Source of the DNA: Deltaproteobacteria bacterium
GTDB taxonomy: Bacteria; Desulfobacterota; DSM-4660; Desulfatiglandales; HGW-15
Length of the DNA stretch: 34,204 nt
NCBI GenBank assembly: GCA_016930835.1
Contig: JAFGGA010000064.1
Coordinates: 1-34,204, forward strand
Direction: 5' to 3'
The translations under genes and the position numbers were made by a program. The notes beneath the pieces are model-generated. The model did no database searches, had not been told where the DNA came from, and saw nothing but the letters and a program-made list of their open reading frames with translations. Of the stretch, positions 8,289 through 16,736 are shown piece after piece (within the stretch, counting starts at the first letter, position 1; every line of letters starts with the position of its first letter).

Positions 8289-8485
8289 GTTAAAACGTAA
8301 CAATTTAGGTTTTTCTAAATCCGAACAATTGGATTCCGCGATCAAGTCGCGGAATGACCAGCCTAGTTTTTGGGTACGAAACTGAAAATGATCACCTCGG
8401 GTTTTTGCCTGTCATTCCGCGACTTGATCGCGGAATCCATAGGTCCAAGTCAAATTTTCGAAAATAAAAAATGATATGTCAAAGC
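8289..8485. repeat. IS66-like MITE copy abutting a dehydratase gene
   Basis: The element runs 8297-8477 (181 bp), starting GTAACAATTTAGG and ending AAAATGATAT, with the two family palindromes at about 8335-8355 and 8413-8435. The flanking 8-mers GTTAAAAC (8289-8296) and GTCAAAGC (8478-8485) match at six of eight positions, as expected of an aged target duplication. Its right end overlaps the first two bases of the ATG at 8476. Confidence 0.75.
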
Positions 8486-9789
8486 AAACTTGTAAAGATA
8501 CTTTAATGGAAAAAGATAAGAATCAACAACAAAAAAGCATTAAACGGCTGCAATCATCAATCGATGCCAATGCGTATCAAAAGGCATGGTTCAAAGATCT
8601 TCGGGAAAAGATCAATAATGGCGAGTCCTATGCCATTGTAAGCGCCGACGCCCCGCATGAGATATTCCATGCCATGGATATCCCCATTGTCACCACCCAA
8701 TGGTGGTCGGCCGTGATCGCGGCCAAACAGCTCTCCTCTTATTATTTTGATCTCCTGAATGAGCGGGGGTATGGTAAGGATCTTTGCCGGTATTGCAGTC
8801 TTCCTTTGGCTTCCGCCATGGATCATAATCCCGAAATGGCCCCCTGGGGCGGGTTGCCCAAACCCACGGTGATTGTGGCGCGTTTGACCTGTGATGCCAT
8901 GCAAAAGGTCTATGACCTATGGGCCAAAGAAATGGGAGCCCCGTTTTTTCCATTTGAAAATCCTGGCTCGACCGTCATGTATCCGCGATGGTGGGAAAAA
9001 TGCCGTTATGACTGGGAAGCGCTTTATGAGACCCGTCGCCTGGATGTCATGGTAGAGGATCTGAAGGCGTTGATTCGGTTTTTGGAGATCCAGACGGGGA
9101 AGACATTCAGTTATTCAAAATTCGTCCGCATCATGGATCGTATTAATGAGCAGGAGGAGATCTACGACAAGATTCACGACCTGGTCGCCAAAACTGTTCC
9201 ATGCCCCATTAGTATCACGGATTCCATCCCCAGTGTGATGAATCCCCAGTGGCATCGCGGATCACAATGGGCACTGGATATGACCAAGCAGTTTTATGAG
9301 GAGGTCAAGGCGTGTGTTGATCAAGGACAAGCCGCCTGCGAGAATGAAAAGATCCGTCTCATGTGGATCGGTGCTGGCCTATGGTTTAATACGGGATTTT
9401 ATAATGCCTTTGAGGAGAAGTACGGTGCCGTCTTTGTCTGGTCCATGTACTTGGCCCTGGCCGCGGATGGTTATATCCGATATCCCACCAGCGATCCTTT
9501 AAGGGCCTTGGCAAGCCGTTTTGTGAGTATGAACGAGCAACTTCATATGCCGCCCTGGATGAACGAATGGCTTGTGAAAGAGGCCAAGTTACATAAGATC
9601 AATGGTGCCCTCATCCTAACCCCGACCAATTGCAAGCATTCCGGCGGTGGGACCTATTTTACCAAAAAGGCCCTGGAAAAGGCCGGTATTCCCACCATTG
9701 ACATCTGGGCCGATATGGTGGATGCCAGGGAATGGGATAATGATCAGATGATTGATTTGGTTTCCGAATTTATCGAAGGTATTATTTAG
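8476..9789 (+). CDS. 2-hydroxyacyl-CoA dehydratase/benzoyl-CoA reductase large subunit (BcrB/HgdA-like)
   Basis: The 437-residue product has the length and layout of BcrB and HgdA/FldB. Candidate [4Fe-4S] ligands are present: Cys104 or Cys107 (LCRYCSLPLA), Cys139 (LTCDAM) and Cys386 (TNCKHSGGG). The end has the usual GIPTIDIWADMVDAREW segment and SEFIE tail. Such enzymes, once reduced by an ATP-dependent activator, make ketyl or aryl radical intermediates to eliminate water from 2-hydroxyacyl-CoA or reduce aromatic thioesters. No activator gene is in the window. The likely partner, at 3986, lacks the matching cysteines. The start is uncertain: ATG 8476 straddles the end of a MITE, ATG 8506 is an alternative, and neither has a clear ribosome binding site. 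The stop codon lies in the left end of another small repeat. Confidence 0.9.
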   Translation: MSKQTCKDTLMEKDKNQQQKSIKRLQSSIDANAYQKAWFKDLREKINNGESYAIVSADAPHEIFHAMDIPIVTTQWWSAVIAAKQLSSYYFDLLNERGYGKDLCRYCSLPLASAMDHNPEMAPWGGLPKPTVIVARLTCDAMQKVYDLWAKEMGAPFFPFENPGSTVMYPRWWEKCRYDWEALYETRRLDVMVEDLKALIRFLEIQTGKTFSYSKFVRIMDRINEQEEIYDKIHDLVAKTVPCPISITDSIPSVMNPQWHRGSQWALDMTKQFYEEVKACVDQGQAACENEKIRLMWIGAGLWFNTGFYNAFEEKYGAVFVWSMYLALAADGYIRYPTSDPLRALASRFVSMNEQLHMPPWMNEWLVKEAKLHKINGALILTPTNCKHSGGGTYFTKKALEKAGIPTIDIWADMVDAREWDNDQMIDLVSEFIEGII

Positions 9790-9853
9790 TGTCTATCCAT
9801 TCATATCCTCTCCCCTTGCGGGAGGGAATTTGAAGCCATTTTGGATGATCACT
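9788..9853. repeat. Short copy of the GTG..CATCC miniature-element family
   Basis: AGTGTCTATCCA at the left and TGGATGATCACT at the right form imperfect terminal inverted repeats (9 of 12 positions) around a CTCCCCTTGCGGGAG hairpin. The left end overlaps the stop codon of the preceding gene. Similar ends occur at 13748, 25111, 29443, 31892 and 20744. Confidence 0.45.
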
Positions 9854-10120
9854 ATGTAAGTCATGCCGTCGAAAAATGGAACGATAGAGCATTGAATTCA
9901 ACGAGAAAAAAAAGGTTGACATTATTCGCGGAATTTGGTTTTAGTGAAATTCTTGGATAATCAAAGCTTTTAACTAATCCTCGCTTTTTTAATGATTTTA
10001 ACCCAGTAACCTATAAACTACCCCCTTGCTTTCGGAGAGGGACTCCAGGGATTCACCCAATTGAACGGACAGGGTAGCGAGGGGTATTTATAAACATCAA
10101 ATCGCAAAAGGAGGAGAGAA
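9854..10120. promoter_or_regulatory. Intergenic region before the TRAP genes with a weak promoter candidate
   Basis: TTGACA at 9916-9921 is followed after 18 bp by TTTAGT at 9940-9945, a four-of-six match to a -10. The plus strand from about 9823 to 9960 also reads as an open frame ending FAEFGFSEILG-stop, without a start codon, so the same bases may be a coding remnant. AAGGAGGAGAGA just before 10121 is a strong ribosome binding site for dctP. Confidence 0.3.
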
Positions 10121-11170
10121 ATGGGAAAATTGGTTAAACGTCTATCTTTGGTTGTTTTTGGGGCCTTGATTGTTGCGGGATTGATATTTAGCGCCAATAC
10201 AAATGTCGTCCAGGCAGCGGAGATCAACTTGACCTATGGTGGTAACTGGCCGCCGAACCATCCCATGTCGGTTGCCACACAAGAGTGGATCAATAAAATA
10301 GCAAAGGAAACAAACGGTCGGGTAAATATCAAGCCCTTCTGGGCCAGCGCGCTTTACAAGCCGAGAGAATCCGCCATGGAATTGGGTAAGGGTGTGGCTG
10401 ATATCGGAGATCTCTCCGGCGCCTATGCACCGGTAGGATATGCTTTTGAAAAATCCATGCGCATGGCCTTCTGGGGTGTGGATGACAGGATACTGGCCCG
10501 CAAGGTCTATTATGCGGCCAGGGAAAAATATCCTCAGCTTGACAAGGAGTTTACAGATGGTAATGTCAAGGTCATGGCTTATGCCTCCATCCCGCCTTAT
10601 CAGTTGCTGGTCGCCAAGAAGAAGATCGCCAGCACCGCTGATTTTAAGGGCATGACCATAAAGGCCACCGGTGATATCGCCAAACTGATAAACGAACTCG
10701 GCGGCAGCGGTATCAACATGCCCATGGGCGAAACCTACACCGCCCTTCAAAAGACCACCATTGACGGAGCCGTTGCACCCTATGAGACCCTGAAGTCCTT
10801 TCGTTTCGCCGAGGTGGTGAAATATGCCCTCGAACTCAATATCGGAGCGGCTCCGGCCGGGCACTGGGCATTCAACCTCGATTCCTGGAAAAAGTTGCCC
10901 AAGGACATCCAAAAGGTAATCGAGGACAATATCGAATGGTTCAGCAACAGAATCGAAGAGCTGGTTTACGCCGGTGAAGAATTGGGCATTAATCTGGCCA
11001 AAGAACATAAAGTAGAATTTCTGAAACTGCCGGCCTCGGAACTGGATAAAGTATATGCCATTGTTGAAAAAACGATCCTTCAAGAGATGAAGGCGGTTGA
11101 TGACCAAGGATTACCGGGCACAGAGGTCTATCAGTACATGAGAAGCCTCATCAAACAGCACAGCAAATAG
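10121..11170 (+). CDS. dctP: TRAP transporter substrate-binding protein (DctP family)
   Basis: The 349-residue protein has a Sec signal peptide (basic start, hydrophobic core at 8-24, likely cleavage after QAA near 33) and the DctP-family body starting EINLTYGGNWPPNHP. Segments such as ELGKGVADIGDLSGAY and TALQKTTIDGAVAPYETL are typical of the fold. It binds an organic acid in the periplasm and delivers it to DctQM. In most members an arginine in a G-x-K-I-R segment pairs with the ligand carboxylate; here the segment reads KGMTIKATG, with Lys181 at that place by my alignment. The start is well supported by AAGGAGGAGAGA. A strong hairpin separates it from dctQ, which would favour excess binding protein. 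The ligand is unknown. Confidence 0.93.
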   Translation: MGKLVKRLSLVVFGALIVAGLIFSANTNVVQAAEINLTYGGNWPPNHPMSVATQEWINKIAKETNGRVNIKPFWASALYKPRESAMELGKGVADIGDLSGAYAPVGYAFEKSMRMAFWGVDDRILARKVYYAAREKYPQLDKEFTDGNVKVMAYASIPPYQLLVAKKKIASTADFKGMTIKATGDIAKLINELGGSGINMPMGETYTALQKTTIDGAVAPYETLKSFRFAEVVKYALELNIGAAPAGHWAFNLDSWKKLPKDIQKVIEDNIEWFSNRIEELVYAGEELGINLAKEHKVEFLKLPASELDKVYAIVEKTILQEMKAVDDQGLPGTEVYQYMRSLIKQHSK

Positions 11171-11179
11171 TCAAACCTA

Positions 11180-11193
11180 GAGCTATATAGCTC
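11180..11193. promoter_or_regulatory. Perfect 14-bp palindrome after dctP
   Basis: GAGCTATATAGCTC begins nine bases after the dctP stop codon, 16 bp before the intergenic hairpin. It could extend the RNA structure or be a protein site; no further evidence. Confidence 0.3.
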
Positions 11194-11209
11194 AGCGTAC
11201 CGGGGGATA

Positions 11210-11244
11210 AAAATAGTGGGCTTCTTAGGAGAGCCCACTATTTT
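11210..11244 (+). terminator. Hairpin between dctP and dctQM
   Basis: AAAATAGTGGGCT (11210-11222) pairs perfectly with AGCCCACTATTTT (11232-11244), with a 9-base loop. The stem ends in four T residues, so it can act as a partial intrinsic terminator or as a stabiliser of the dctP message 3' end. Either would give more DctP than membrane subunits. Confidence 0.7.
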
Positions 11245-11285
11245 CGTGTTCAATCTCAAAACCATCAAAGCCAAAAGGGGGAATC

Positions 11286-11768
11286 ATGGGTGTCTTGGCT
11301 GCATGGCTTGAGCGCATCACCAAATGGGGTGTGCTTGGAGGCGGTGTTTTTTTGTTGGGAGCCATGATGCTTTTAATAAGCAATATCGTGGGCAGGCTTG
11401 TTAACTTCGTTATTCCAGGGAGTTATGAGATATTCGAACTCATTATGGTGGTTCCCGTGTCCTTTGCACTGGTTCACGCCGCCCTGAAAAAGTATCATGT
11501 TGTGGTGGAGCTTATCATCAAGCGATTTCCACCCAGGCTGGGCGCCGTGGCTGAAATGTTCGCGTCCCTCCTTATGATTGTTACATGGGGATGGATGGCC
11601 TATGCAGGTACGAGCTATGCCATAGAAAACGGTTTTCAGGAACTCTCTGAGACACTGGAAATCCCTTATCTGCCCTTTCGCATGCTGTTTCTATTCTGTT
11701 TACTTCTTTTTTGCCTGACCTATGTTGTTGATTTCGCCCAGGCGTTCAGGAGGTTTTCAAACAAATGA
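11286..11768 (+). CDS. dctQ: TRAP transporter small membrane subunit (DctQ family)
   Basis: The 160-residue protein has the four hydrophobic segments of DctQ proteins, at roughly 14-37, 50-68, 90-110 and 128-150. The ATG is preceded by AAGGGGGAATC. DctQ binds the large DctM subunit in the inner membrane and is required for sodium-driven uptake of the ligand delivered by DctP. It overlaps dctM by four bases (ATGA), so the two are translationally coupled. Order and sizes are those of a standard DctPQM operon. Confidence 0.92.
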   Translation: MGVLAAWLERITKWGVLGGGVFLLGAMMLLISNIVGRLVNFVIPGSYEIFELIMVVPVSFALVHAALKKYHVVVELIIKRFPPRLGAVAEMFASLLMIVTWGWMAYAGTSYAIENGFQELSETLEIPYLPFRMLFLFCLLLFCLTYVVDFAQAFRRFSNK

Positions 11769-13072
11769 GTGGCATAACTCTCGGCATTCTGGGTTTTATC
11801 ATCCTTTTTGCGCTGCTGGCAGTCGGGGTGCCCATCGGAGGTGGTATGGCCTTGATGGGTTTTTTGGGGTTGTGGTTGCTCATCTCCGATGTGGCCGCTT
11901 TTACCAAGCTGGCCCTGGTGCCTTTCCAGACCGCCACGGAGTATTCCCTGGCCGTCATACCTCTCTTTATCCTCATGGCCCAGGTGGTTTTCGTGAGCGG
12001 TATGGGCCGGGATCTCTTTACCCTTGCCTCCAAGTGGCTGGGTCATAAAAGAGGCGGTGTAGCCATGGCTGCAGTAGCCGGTTCAGCCGTGTTCGCGGCC
12101 CTTTCGGCCTCCAGTATTGCCACGGCAACCACCATCGGACTGGTTGCCATCCCGGAGATGAAACGGCTCAAGTACGATCCGGCCTTGGCCACCGGTTCTG
12201 TGGCCGCGGGCGGAACCATGGGGGTTTTGATACCGCCCAGCGGTGCGCTCATCATCTATGGCATCCTGACCGAAACATCCATTGGGAAGCTTTTTGCTGC
12301 GGGTATTATCCCGGGGATCCTTGAAGCGATCTTTTATATCATTGTTATTGGCATTTTATGTTATTGGAAGCCCACCTACGGCCCACGCGCGGAAAAGACC
12401 ACCTTTAAGGAAAAGATCAAGGCCTTGGGTATGTGCGGTGAGATCGTGGCGCTCATCATATTTGTATTGGCCGGGTTGATCCTGGGGTTTTTCACGCCCA
12501 CGGAGGCCGGAGCGGTAGGCGCATTCGGTGCCATCGTCATCACTACCCTCAGAAAAAGGCTTACATGGGTCGGTTTTAAAAACGCCATTATTGACACATT
12601 CAAGACCACGGGCATGATCTATGGGATATTGATCGGCGCCTTGATCTTTAATTATTTTGTAGCGATCACCACCATTCCTTATGTGCTCTCGGATTTTATC
12701 GGTGCTTTGCCATTGCCGCCCATGGTCATTCTGATCATGATACTGATCCTTTATTTTTTCTTGGGTTGTTTCCTGGATGTGGCGGCCATGACGGTGCTGA
12801 CCGTCCCCATCTTTTTCCCTCTAGTGATCAGCCTGGGATTCGACGGCATTTGGTTCGGTATCATCTTCATGAGGATGGCGGAGATCGCCATGATCACACC
12901 ACCCATTGGGATGAACACCTTTGTGATTGCCGGTGTGGCCAAGGACATGGGCATCGAGATGGGAACGGTATGGAAAGGTATTTTCCCATTTCTTATCGCC
13001 GACTTTTTCCATGTGGCCTTGCTCATCGCGTTCCCCATCCTTTCTTTGTTCCTGGCCAATATGCTGATGTAA
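11765..13072 (+). CDS. dctM: TRAP transporter large permease subunit (DctM family)
   Basis: The 435-residue, strongly hydrophobic protein has about a dozen membrane segments. DctM features are visible: SASSIATATTIGLVAIPEM at about 115-133, GGTMGVLIPPSGALIIYGIL near 149-168, FFTPTEAGAVGAFGAI around 240-255 and ITPPIGMNTFVIAG near 378-391. It forms the elevator-type sodium:substrate symport channel with DctQ. AGGAGG lies 11 bp before the ATG within the end of dctQ. Two strong terminators follow, so the TRAP operon ends here. It is the natural entry route for the acid handled by the flanking CoA-transferases (inference from context). Confidence 0.95.
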   Translation: MSGITLGILGFIILFALLAVGVPIGGGMALMGFLGLWLLISDVAAFTKLALVPFQTATEYSLAVIPLFILMAQVVFVSGMGRDLFTLASKWLGHKRGGVAMAAVAGSAVFAALSASSIATATTIGLVAIPEMKRLKYDPALATGSVAAGGTMGVLIPPSGALIIYGILTETSIGKLFAAGIIPGILEAIFYIIVIGILCYWKPTYGPRAEKTTFKEKIKALGMCGEIVALIIFVLAGLILGFFTPTEAGAVGAFGAIVITTLRKRLTWVGFKNAIIDTFKTTGMIYGILIGALIFNYFVAITTIPYVLSDFIGALPLPPMVILIMILILYFFLGCFLDVAAMTVLTVPIFFPLVISLGFDGIWFGIIFMRMAEIAMITPPIGMNTFVIAGVAKDMGIEMGTVWKGIFPFLIADFFHVALLIAFPILSLFLANMLM

Positions 13073-13126
13073 TATGACATCGGGGACGAGAGGATCAGGA
13101 TGATGACTTGCCTTTTCATCTGCTCA

Positions 13127-13164
13127 GGAAGCGGGGGGATTCACACGTCCCGCTTCCTTTTCTT
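13127..13164 (+). terminator. Intrinsic terminator after dctM
   Basis: GGAAGCGGG (13127-13135) pairs with CCCGCTTCC (13149-13157), followed by TTTTCTTCT. It is 55 bp after the dctM stop codon. Confidence 0.8.
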
Positions 13165-13204
13165 CTGAGGTTCTTTGAAAAAATCCGGTTGAATATCGAA
13201 ACTC

Positions 13205-13239
13205 AAGCAACCCATCTCGATGGGTTGCTTGTTTTGTTT
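13205..13239 (+). terminator. Second intrinsic terminator after dctM
   Basis: AAGCAACCCAT (13205-13215) and ATGGGTTGCTT (13220-13230) form a perfect 11-bp stem with a CTCG loop, followed by GTTTTGTTT. The stem is also nearly A/T-balanced for termination in the opposite direction. Tandem with the preceding hairpin, it isolates the TRAP operon. Confidence 0.85.
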
Positions 13240-13299
13240 GGTGCACGATTGTCTCGTTTTTATTTTACCCCCTCCCACGAGGGGAGGAAAGGCAAATGG

Positions 13300-13747
13300 A
13301 TGGACATTCGTAGGGCGGCATTTCATATGCCGCCGTAAAGATAATTGTTGCGAGGAATGACGACCTAAGATAAAGATTCTTATTCATTACGGCCGGATGT
13401 AAAATCCGGCCCTACGAAAAACAATCTTCGCATAACGTCCGTTTTTATCCTTCGTGTTGAAGTATTTTATGGGGCGGCATTTTATATGCCGCCGTAAAAA
13501 ATTTCGAAATTCGATCTTCCTTGTTCTGTATTCTACGGTTCAAAAAGCCTCATCAGGTCGTCCGGCCCAGCATCAAGCATCTATTGTCCATTATCCAGTA
13601 ACCGAGATGTGATTCCAGAAAGTTTTTTATTGGGGTTTTTTGGTGGTATTATTTTGTGCATTTTGGTATGAACAACAGATGAGGATTTTGCGATCGGATG
13701 ATCAATGTAGAACAAAATGAACATTGAAACGTCTTTTTTACTAACTT
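13300..13747. repeat. REP-like palindromes and otherwise empty intergenic DNA
   Basis: Three palindromes related to those at 6406-7005 lie here: GGCGGCATTTCATATGCCGCC at about 13314-13334, GGCCGGATGTAAAATCCGGCC near 13391-13411 and GGCGGCATTTTATATGCCGCC near 13473-13493. A segment at 13520-13554 (CCTTGTTCTGTATTC, then CGGTTCAAAAAG) recurs in diverged form at 21050-21084. From 13555 to 13747 I see no gene. Confidence 0.55.
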
Positions 13748-13820
13748 GTACTCATCCAGAAATGCCCCAAATTCCCTCCCCCTAACCCCCTTCCACGTGG
13801 GGACTAATGGGGATGGTTAC
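13748..13820. repeat. Diverged GTG..CATCC miniature element
   Basis: It starts GTACTCATCCAGAAATG, carries a CCCTCCCCCTAACCCC core and ends GGGGATGGTTAC. The ends are imperfect inverses and resemble those at 20744-20929. It ends 28 bp before the CapA-like gene. Confidence 0.4.
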
Positions 13821-13847
13821 TAACGATTTCCCAAGGACGAAAGGTGC

Positions 13848-14969
13848 ATGAATATGAACGTAGTATTATTAGCCGTCGGTGATGTGGCACCGAATCGGGA
13901 AAACCCCCATTCCATGTTCCAGTATGTTAAAGATTTTCTCAATCATGGTGATATAGGATTTTGTCAACTGGAGGCCAATCTTTCATCGCGGGGAACCCCG
14001 CTGCCACAGGCCCGGTTGCCCATGCGGGTCCACCCCAATAACGCGGAAGCCATTAAAGACGCTGGTTTTCACGTGGTTTCATTCGCCGGGAACCATTGCC
14101 TGGATTGGGGGCAGGACGCCTTATTCGACACCATTGATGTGATCAAAGAACAGGGTTTGCATATCATCGGTGTCGGGGCTAATATAGAGGAGGCCCGGAG
14201 ACCGGCTATTATTGAAAAAAATGGCACAAGGATCGCCTTTTTGGCCTACAATTCGGTTTTACCCATGGGGTATTGGGCGGAAGAAGATAGGCCGGGTTGT
14301 GCACCCATAAGGGCATTCACGGTCTATGAGCCGGTTGAACACGACCAACCCGGCACACCATGCCGAATCCATACCTTCACAAAAAAAGATGATCTTCAAG
14401 CCATGGTTGATGATATCCAAAATACCAGGGACAAGGCTGATATCATTGTCTTATCCATGCACTGGGGGATCCATTTTGTGCCGGCCCAGATAGCGGATTA
14501 TCAGCGGGAGATAGCCCATACGGCCATTGATTGCGGTGTTGACATGATTATTGGTCATCATCCCCATATCCTGAAGGGGATAGAGGTCTACAAAGGGAAA
14601 GTGGTGATGTACAGCCTGGGCAATTTCGCCATTGAACAGCCGGGCGCCTTTATGACGGACTTATATAACAGCCGACGTCACAAAGAAATCGAGACCCTTA
14701 ATCCTGAATGGGACAGCCATGATGATTATCCCTTGCCGCCGGAGACCCGGAATTCCTTTGTGGCGAAGTGCATGATTTCCGGTGGACATATCAGTCGTGT
14801 TTCTCTTTTCCCGGTTTACCTCACCACGCGGTCCGAACCGGAGATCATGAAGGTATCGGATAAACAATTTGAGAATGTTGTTCAATACATAGAAGATATT
14901 ACAAAGAGTCAAGGCTTCGGAACGAAGTTCTTACGTGAGGGGGATGAGGTGGTCATCAAGACGGATTAA
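13848..14969 (+). CDS. CapA-family (PgsA-like) metallophosphatase-fold protein
   Basis: The 373-residue product shows the CapA signature set: LLAVGDVAPNR at 6-16, LEANLSSRGTPLP near 41-53, the SFAGNHCLDWG motif around 78-88, LSMHWGIHF near 202-210, IIGHHPHILKG near 235-245 and YSLGNF after it. These are the metal-binding blocks of the calcineurin-like phosphoesterase fold. Classical CapA/PgsA proteins are membrane-anchored and serve poly-gamma-glutamate export, but this one has no signal peptide or membrane segment, so it is probably cytoplasmic with another role, perhaps a phosphoesterase or amide-type reaction linked to catabolism. ATG 13854 is an equally possible start. It stands alone, between repeats. 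Confidence 0.85.
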   Translation: MNMNVVLLAVGDVAPNRENPHSMFQYVKDFLNHGDIGFCQLEANLSSRGTPLPQARLPMRVHPNNAEAIKDAGFHVVSFAGNHCLDWGQDALFDTIDVIKEQGLHIIGVGANIEEARRPAIIEKNGTRIAFLAYNSVLPMGYWAEEDRPGCAPIRAFTVYEPVEHDQPGTPCRIHTFTKKDDLQAMVDDIQNTRDKADIIVLSMHWGIHFVPAQIADYQREIAHTAIDCGVDMIIGHHPHILKGIEVYKGKVVMYSLGNFAIEQPGAFMTDLYNSRRHKEIETLNPEWDSHDDYPLPPETRNSFVAKCMISGGHISRVSLFPVYLTTRSEPEIMKVSDKQFENVVQYIEDITKSQGFGTKFLREGDEVVIKTD

Positions 14970-15120
14970 TAAGGCGCAAGGCGCAAGGTGTTATAGCGTA
15001 AAGATACAAGGTATAAGGTATGCGATATAGGAGGGTATACGGTTTAAGGTTTCAATTTCTTTTCCTTATAAATTTGAATGGCTCTATGTAAATCTTAAAC
15101 TCTAAACCTTACCCATTCCT
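14970..15120. other. Intergenic DNA without a gene
   Basis: Short AAGGCGCAAGGCGCAAGG and AAGGTATAAGGTATGCG repeats are the only structure seen. Confidence 0.4.
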
Positions 15121-15310
15121 TGACGATCTCGTAAAAAGTCGGAAAATACGCATTTTTGTCATTCCGGCCTGCCTGCGCGTGTCCGCACGCAGACAGGCGA
15201 AGGCCGGAATCCAGTCTTTTCAGATAGTTACATGAACTCTGGACCCCCCGGCCGCAGTCTGTCCCGCACTTGATACGGGACCGGGGTGACGGCTTTCTAC
15301 GAGTATGTCA
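15121..15310. repeat. Miniature element with CTCGTAAAAAGTCG ends, copy 1
   Basis: The left end is TGACGATCTCGTAAAAAGTC and the right end CGGCTTTCTACGAGTATGTC; the two are imperfect inverted repeats. Inside are a large palindrome beginning ATTCCGGCCTGCCTGCG (about 15161-15212) and a CCCGCACTTGATACGGGACC segment. An inverted copy of the whole unit is at 26821-26979; the two differ mainly by extra stem sequence inside the palindrome here. It ends 46 bp before the MmgE/PrpD gene. No clear target duplication. Confidence 0.75.
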
Positions 15311-15356
15311 TTTTTGGGTCATTTAAATGAATAAATTTGATAAATGAGAGGGCGTT

Positions 15357-16736
15357 ATGAACGAATCTACAATACTCGCCAAATATGCGGTTGAGACCCG
15401 TTATGAGGATCTTCCGGATCGGGCCAGGGAAATGGCCAAGATGTCCTTCCTGGATGCACTGGGCGTCACCCTTGCCGCGAGCAGCCTGGGCAAAGGATGC
15501 CAGGCATTCGTGGATATCGCCGGACAAGGGGAAGGAAAAAAAGAAAGCACCATCCTGGGCTTTCAGAAAAAGGTGCCTGCACCCATGGCCGCCTTTGCCA
15601 ATGGTTCCATGGCCCATGCCCTTGATTTTGAGGATGCCCATGATCAGGCCCTGGTCCATCCCAATGCCGTTGCCGTCCCCGTGACCCTGGCACTGGCTGA
15701 ATCCATGGGAGATGTGGATGGAAAGGCGTTTATTACGGCCCTGGCCGTGGGTTGTGATCTGGTATGCCGATTGGGTCTGGCATTTAAAGAGAATCCTGCC
15801 GAATATGGTTGGTATATCCCCCCCATCCTGGGGGCCTTCGGAGCCACGGCCGCGGCCGGCAGGTTATTGGGTTTAAGTGAGACGGAAATGGTGGACGCCT
15901 TCTCTCTCACGCTCTGCCAGGCCACGTGCAGCGCGGAACTTAGGTACAGCCCTGAATCCGATATCCGGGCGGTTCGCGATGCTTTCGCGGCCAAGGCCGC
16001 TCTCTTGTCGGCCTTACTGGCGAAGAAAGGCATAAAAGGGTTTGATCATCCTTTTGAAGGAAAGGCCGGGCTTTTCAGCCTTTATTCAAAAGGGCATTAT
16101 GACTCCGACACATTGCTGAAAGATTTGGGCAAGGTATTTGAAGGGGCCAATGTCAGCTTTAAACCATGGCCCACATGCAGAGGGACCCATACCTTTATCG
16201 AAGCAGCCTTTAATATCATCGATGAAGAAAATGTCCGTCCTGAGGATATTTCGGATATTCGAGTGATTGTCAGCTCTTTCAATCAAATGCTTTGTGAACC
16301 GCTGGAGGTTAAAAGAAACCCCCAGGCCGTCATCGATGCCAAATTCAGCATTCCCTTTGTCCTGGCCACAGCCTTGGTTTATGGGAATGTCACGTTAGAT
16401 CATTTTGTTCCTGAGAGCCTGAAGGACGATAAAGTCCTAAGACTGGCACAAAAAATAAGGTATGAATTGGATGCCAGCCTGGGTCTCCGGGAAGCCACTC
16501 GGGCATTCCTGGAAATCAAGACCCGGGATAATATGATTTTGACAAAACAGATTGACCAGGCCTATGGGCACCCTGATCATCCTATCTCCAAAGAGGCCCT
16601 TGTGAAAAAGTTCATGGATTGTGCGGCAAAGGCCGTGAAAAAAATCCCCGAGAATCATCTGGAAAAGGTAGTGGAACTTATATTGGGTTTGGAGGAGTTG
16701 AAGGATATTCGTAAGGTTGTCGATTATTTGAGGTAG
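15357..16736 (+). CDS. MmgE/PrpD family protein
   Basis: The 459-residue protein has the length and sequence style of the MmgE/PrpD fold (2-methylcitrate dehydratase, cis-aconitate decarboxylase and relatives). Visible blocks are the N-terminal DRAREMAKMSFLDALGVTLAAS region, AFANGSMAHALDFEDAHDQALVHP at about 79-102 (the conserved active-site stretch), the ILGAFGATAAAGRLLGLSE helix pair near 157-175, and FKPWPTCRGTHTFIEAAFNI around 268-287. Members dehydrate or decarboxylate tricarboxylic-type acids, or are of unknown function. In a carboxylate-degrading setting it may act on a polycarboxylate intermediate, but no 2-methylcitrate cycle partner (prpB, prpC) is present, so I do not call it PrpD. 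GAGAGGG precedes the ATG. Confidence 0.9.
   Translation: MNESTILAKYAVETRYEDLPDRAREMAKMSFLDALGVTLAASSLGKGCQAFVDIAGQGEGKKESTILGFQKKVPAPMAAFANGSMAHALDFEDAHDQALVHPNAVAVPVTLALAESMGDVDGKAFITALAVGCDLVCRLGLAFKENPAEYGWYIPPILGAFGATAAAGRLLGLSETEMVDAFSLTLCQATCSAELRYSPESDIRAVRDAFAAKAALLSALLAKKGIKGFDHPFEGKAGLFSLYSKGHYDSDTLLKDLGKVFEGANVSFKPWPTCRGTHTFIEAAFNIIDEENVRPEDISDIRVIVSSFNQMLCEPLEVKRNPQAVIDAKFSIPFVLATALVYGNVTLDHFVPESLKDDKVLRLAQKIRYELDASLGLREATRAFLEIKTRDNMILTKQIDQAYGHPDHPISKEALVKKFMDCAAKAVKKIPENHLEKVVELILGLEELKDIRKVVDYLR

Noticed and set aside
10142-11107. Long minus-strand frame opposite dctP
   Set aside because: It is a shadow of a clear DctP gene; no ribosome binding site or recognisable domain.
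15357-16736. Naming the MmgE/PrpD protein as 2-methylcitrate dehydratase
   Set aside because: No prpB or prpC neighbours, and the family has several activities.
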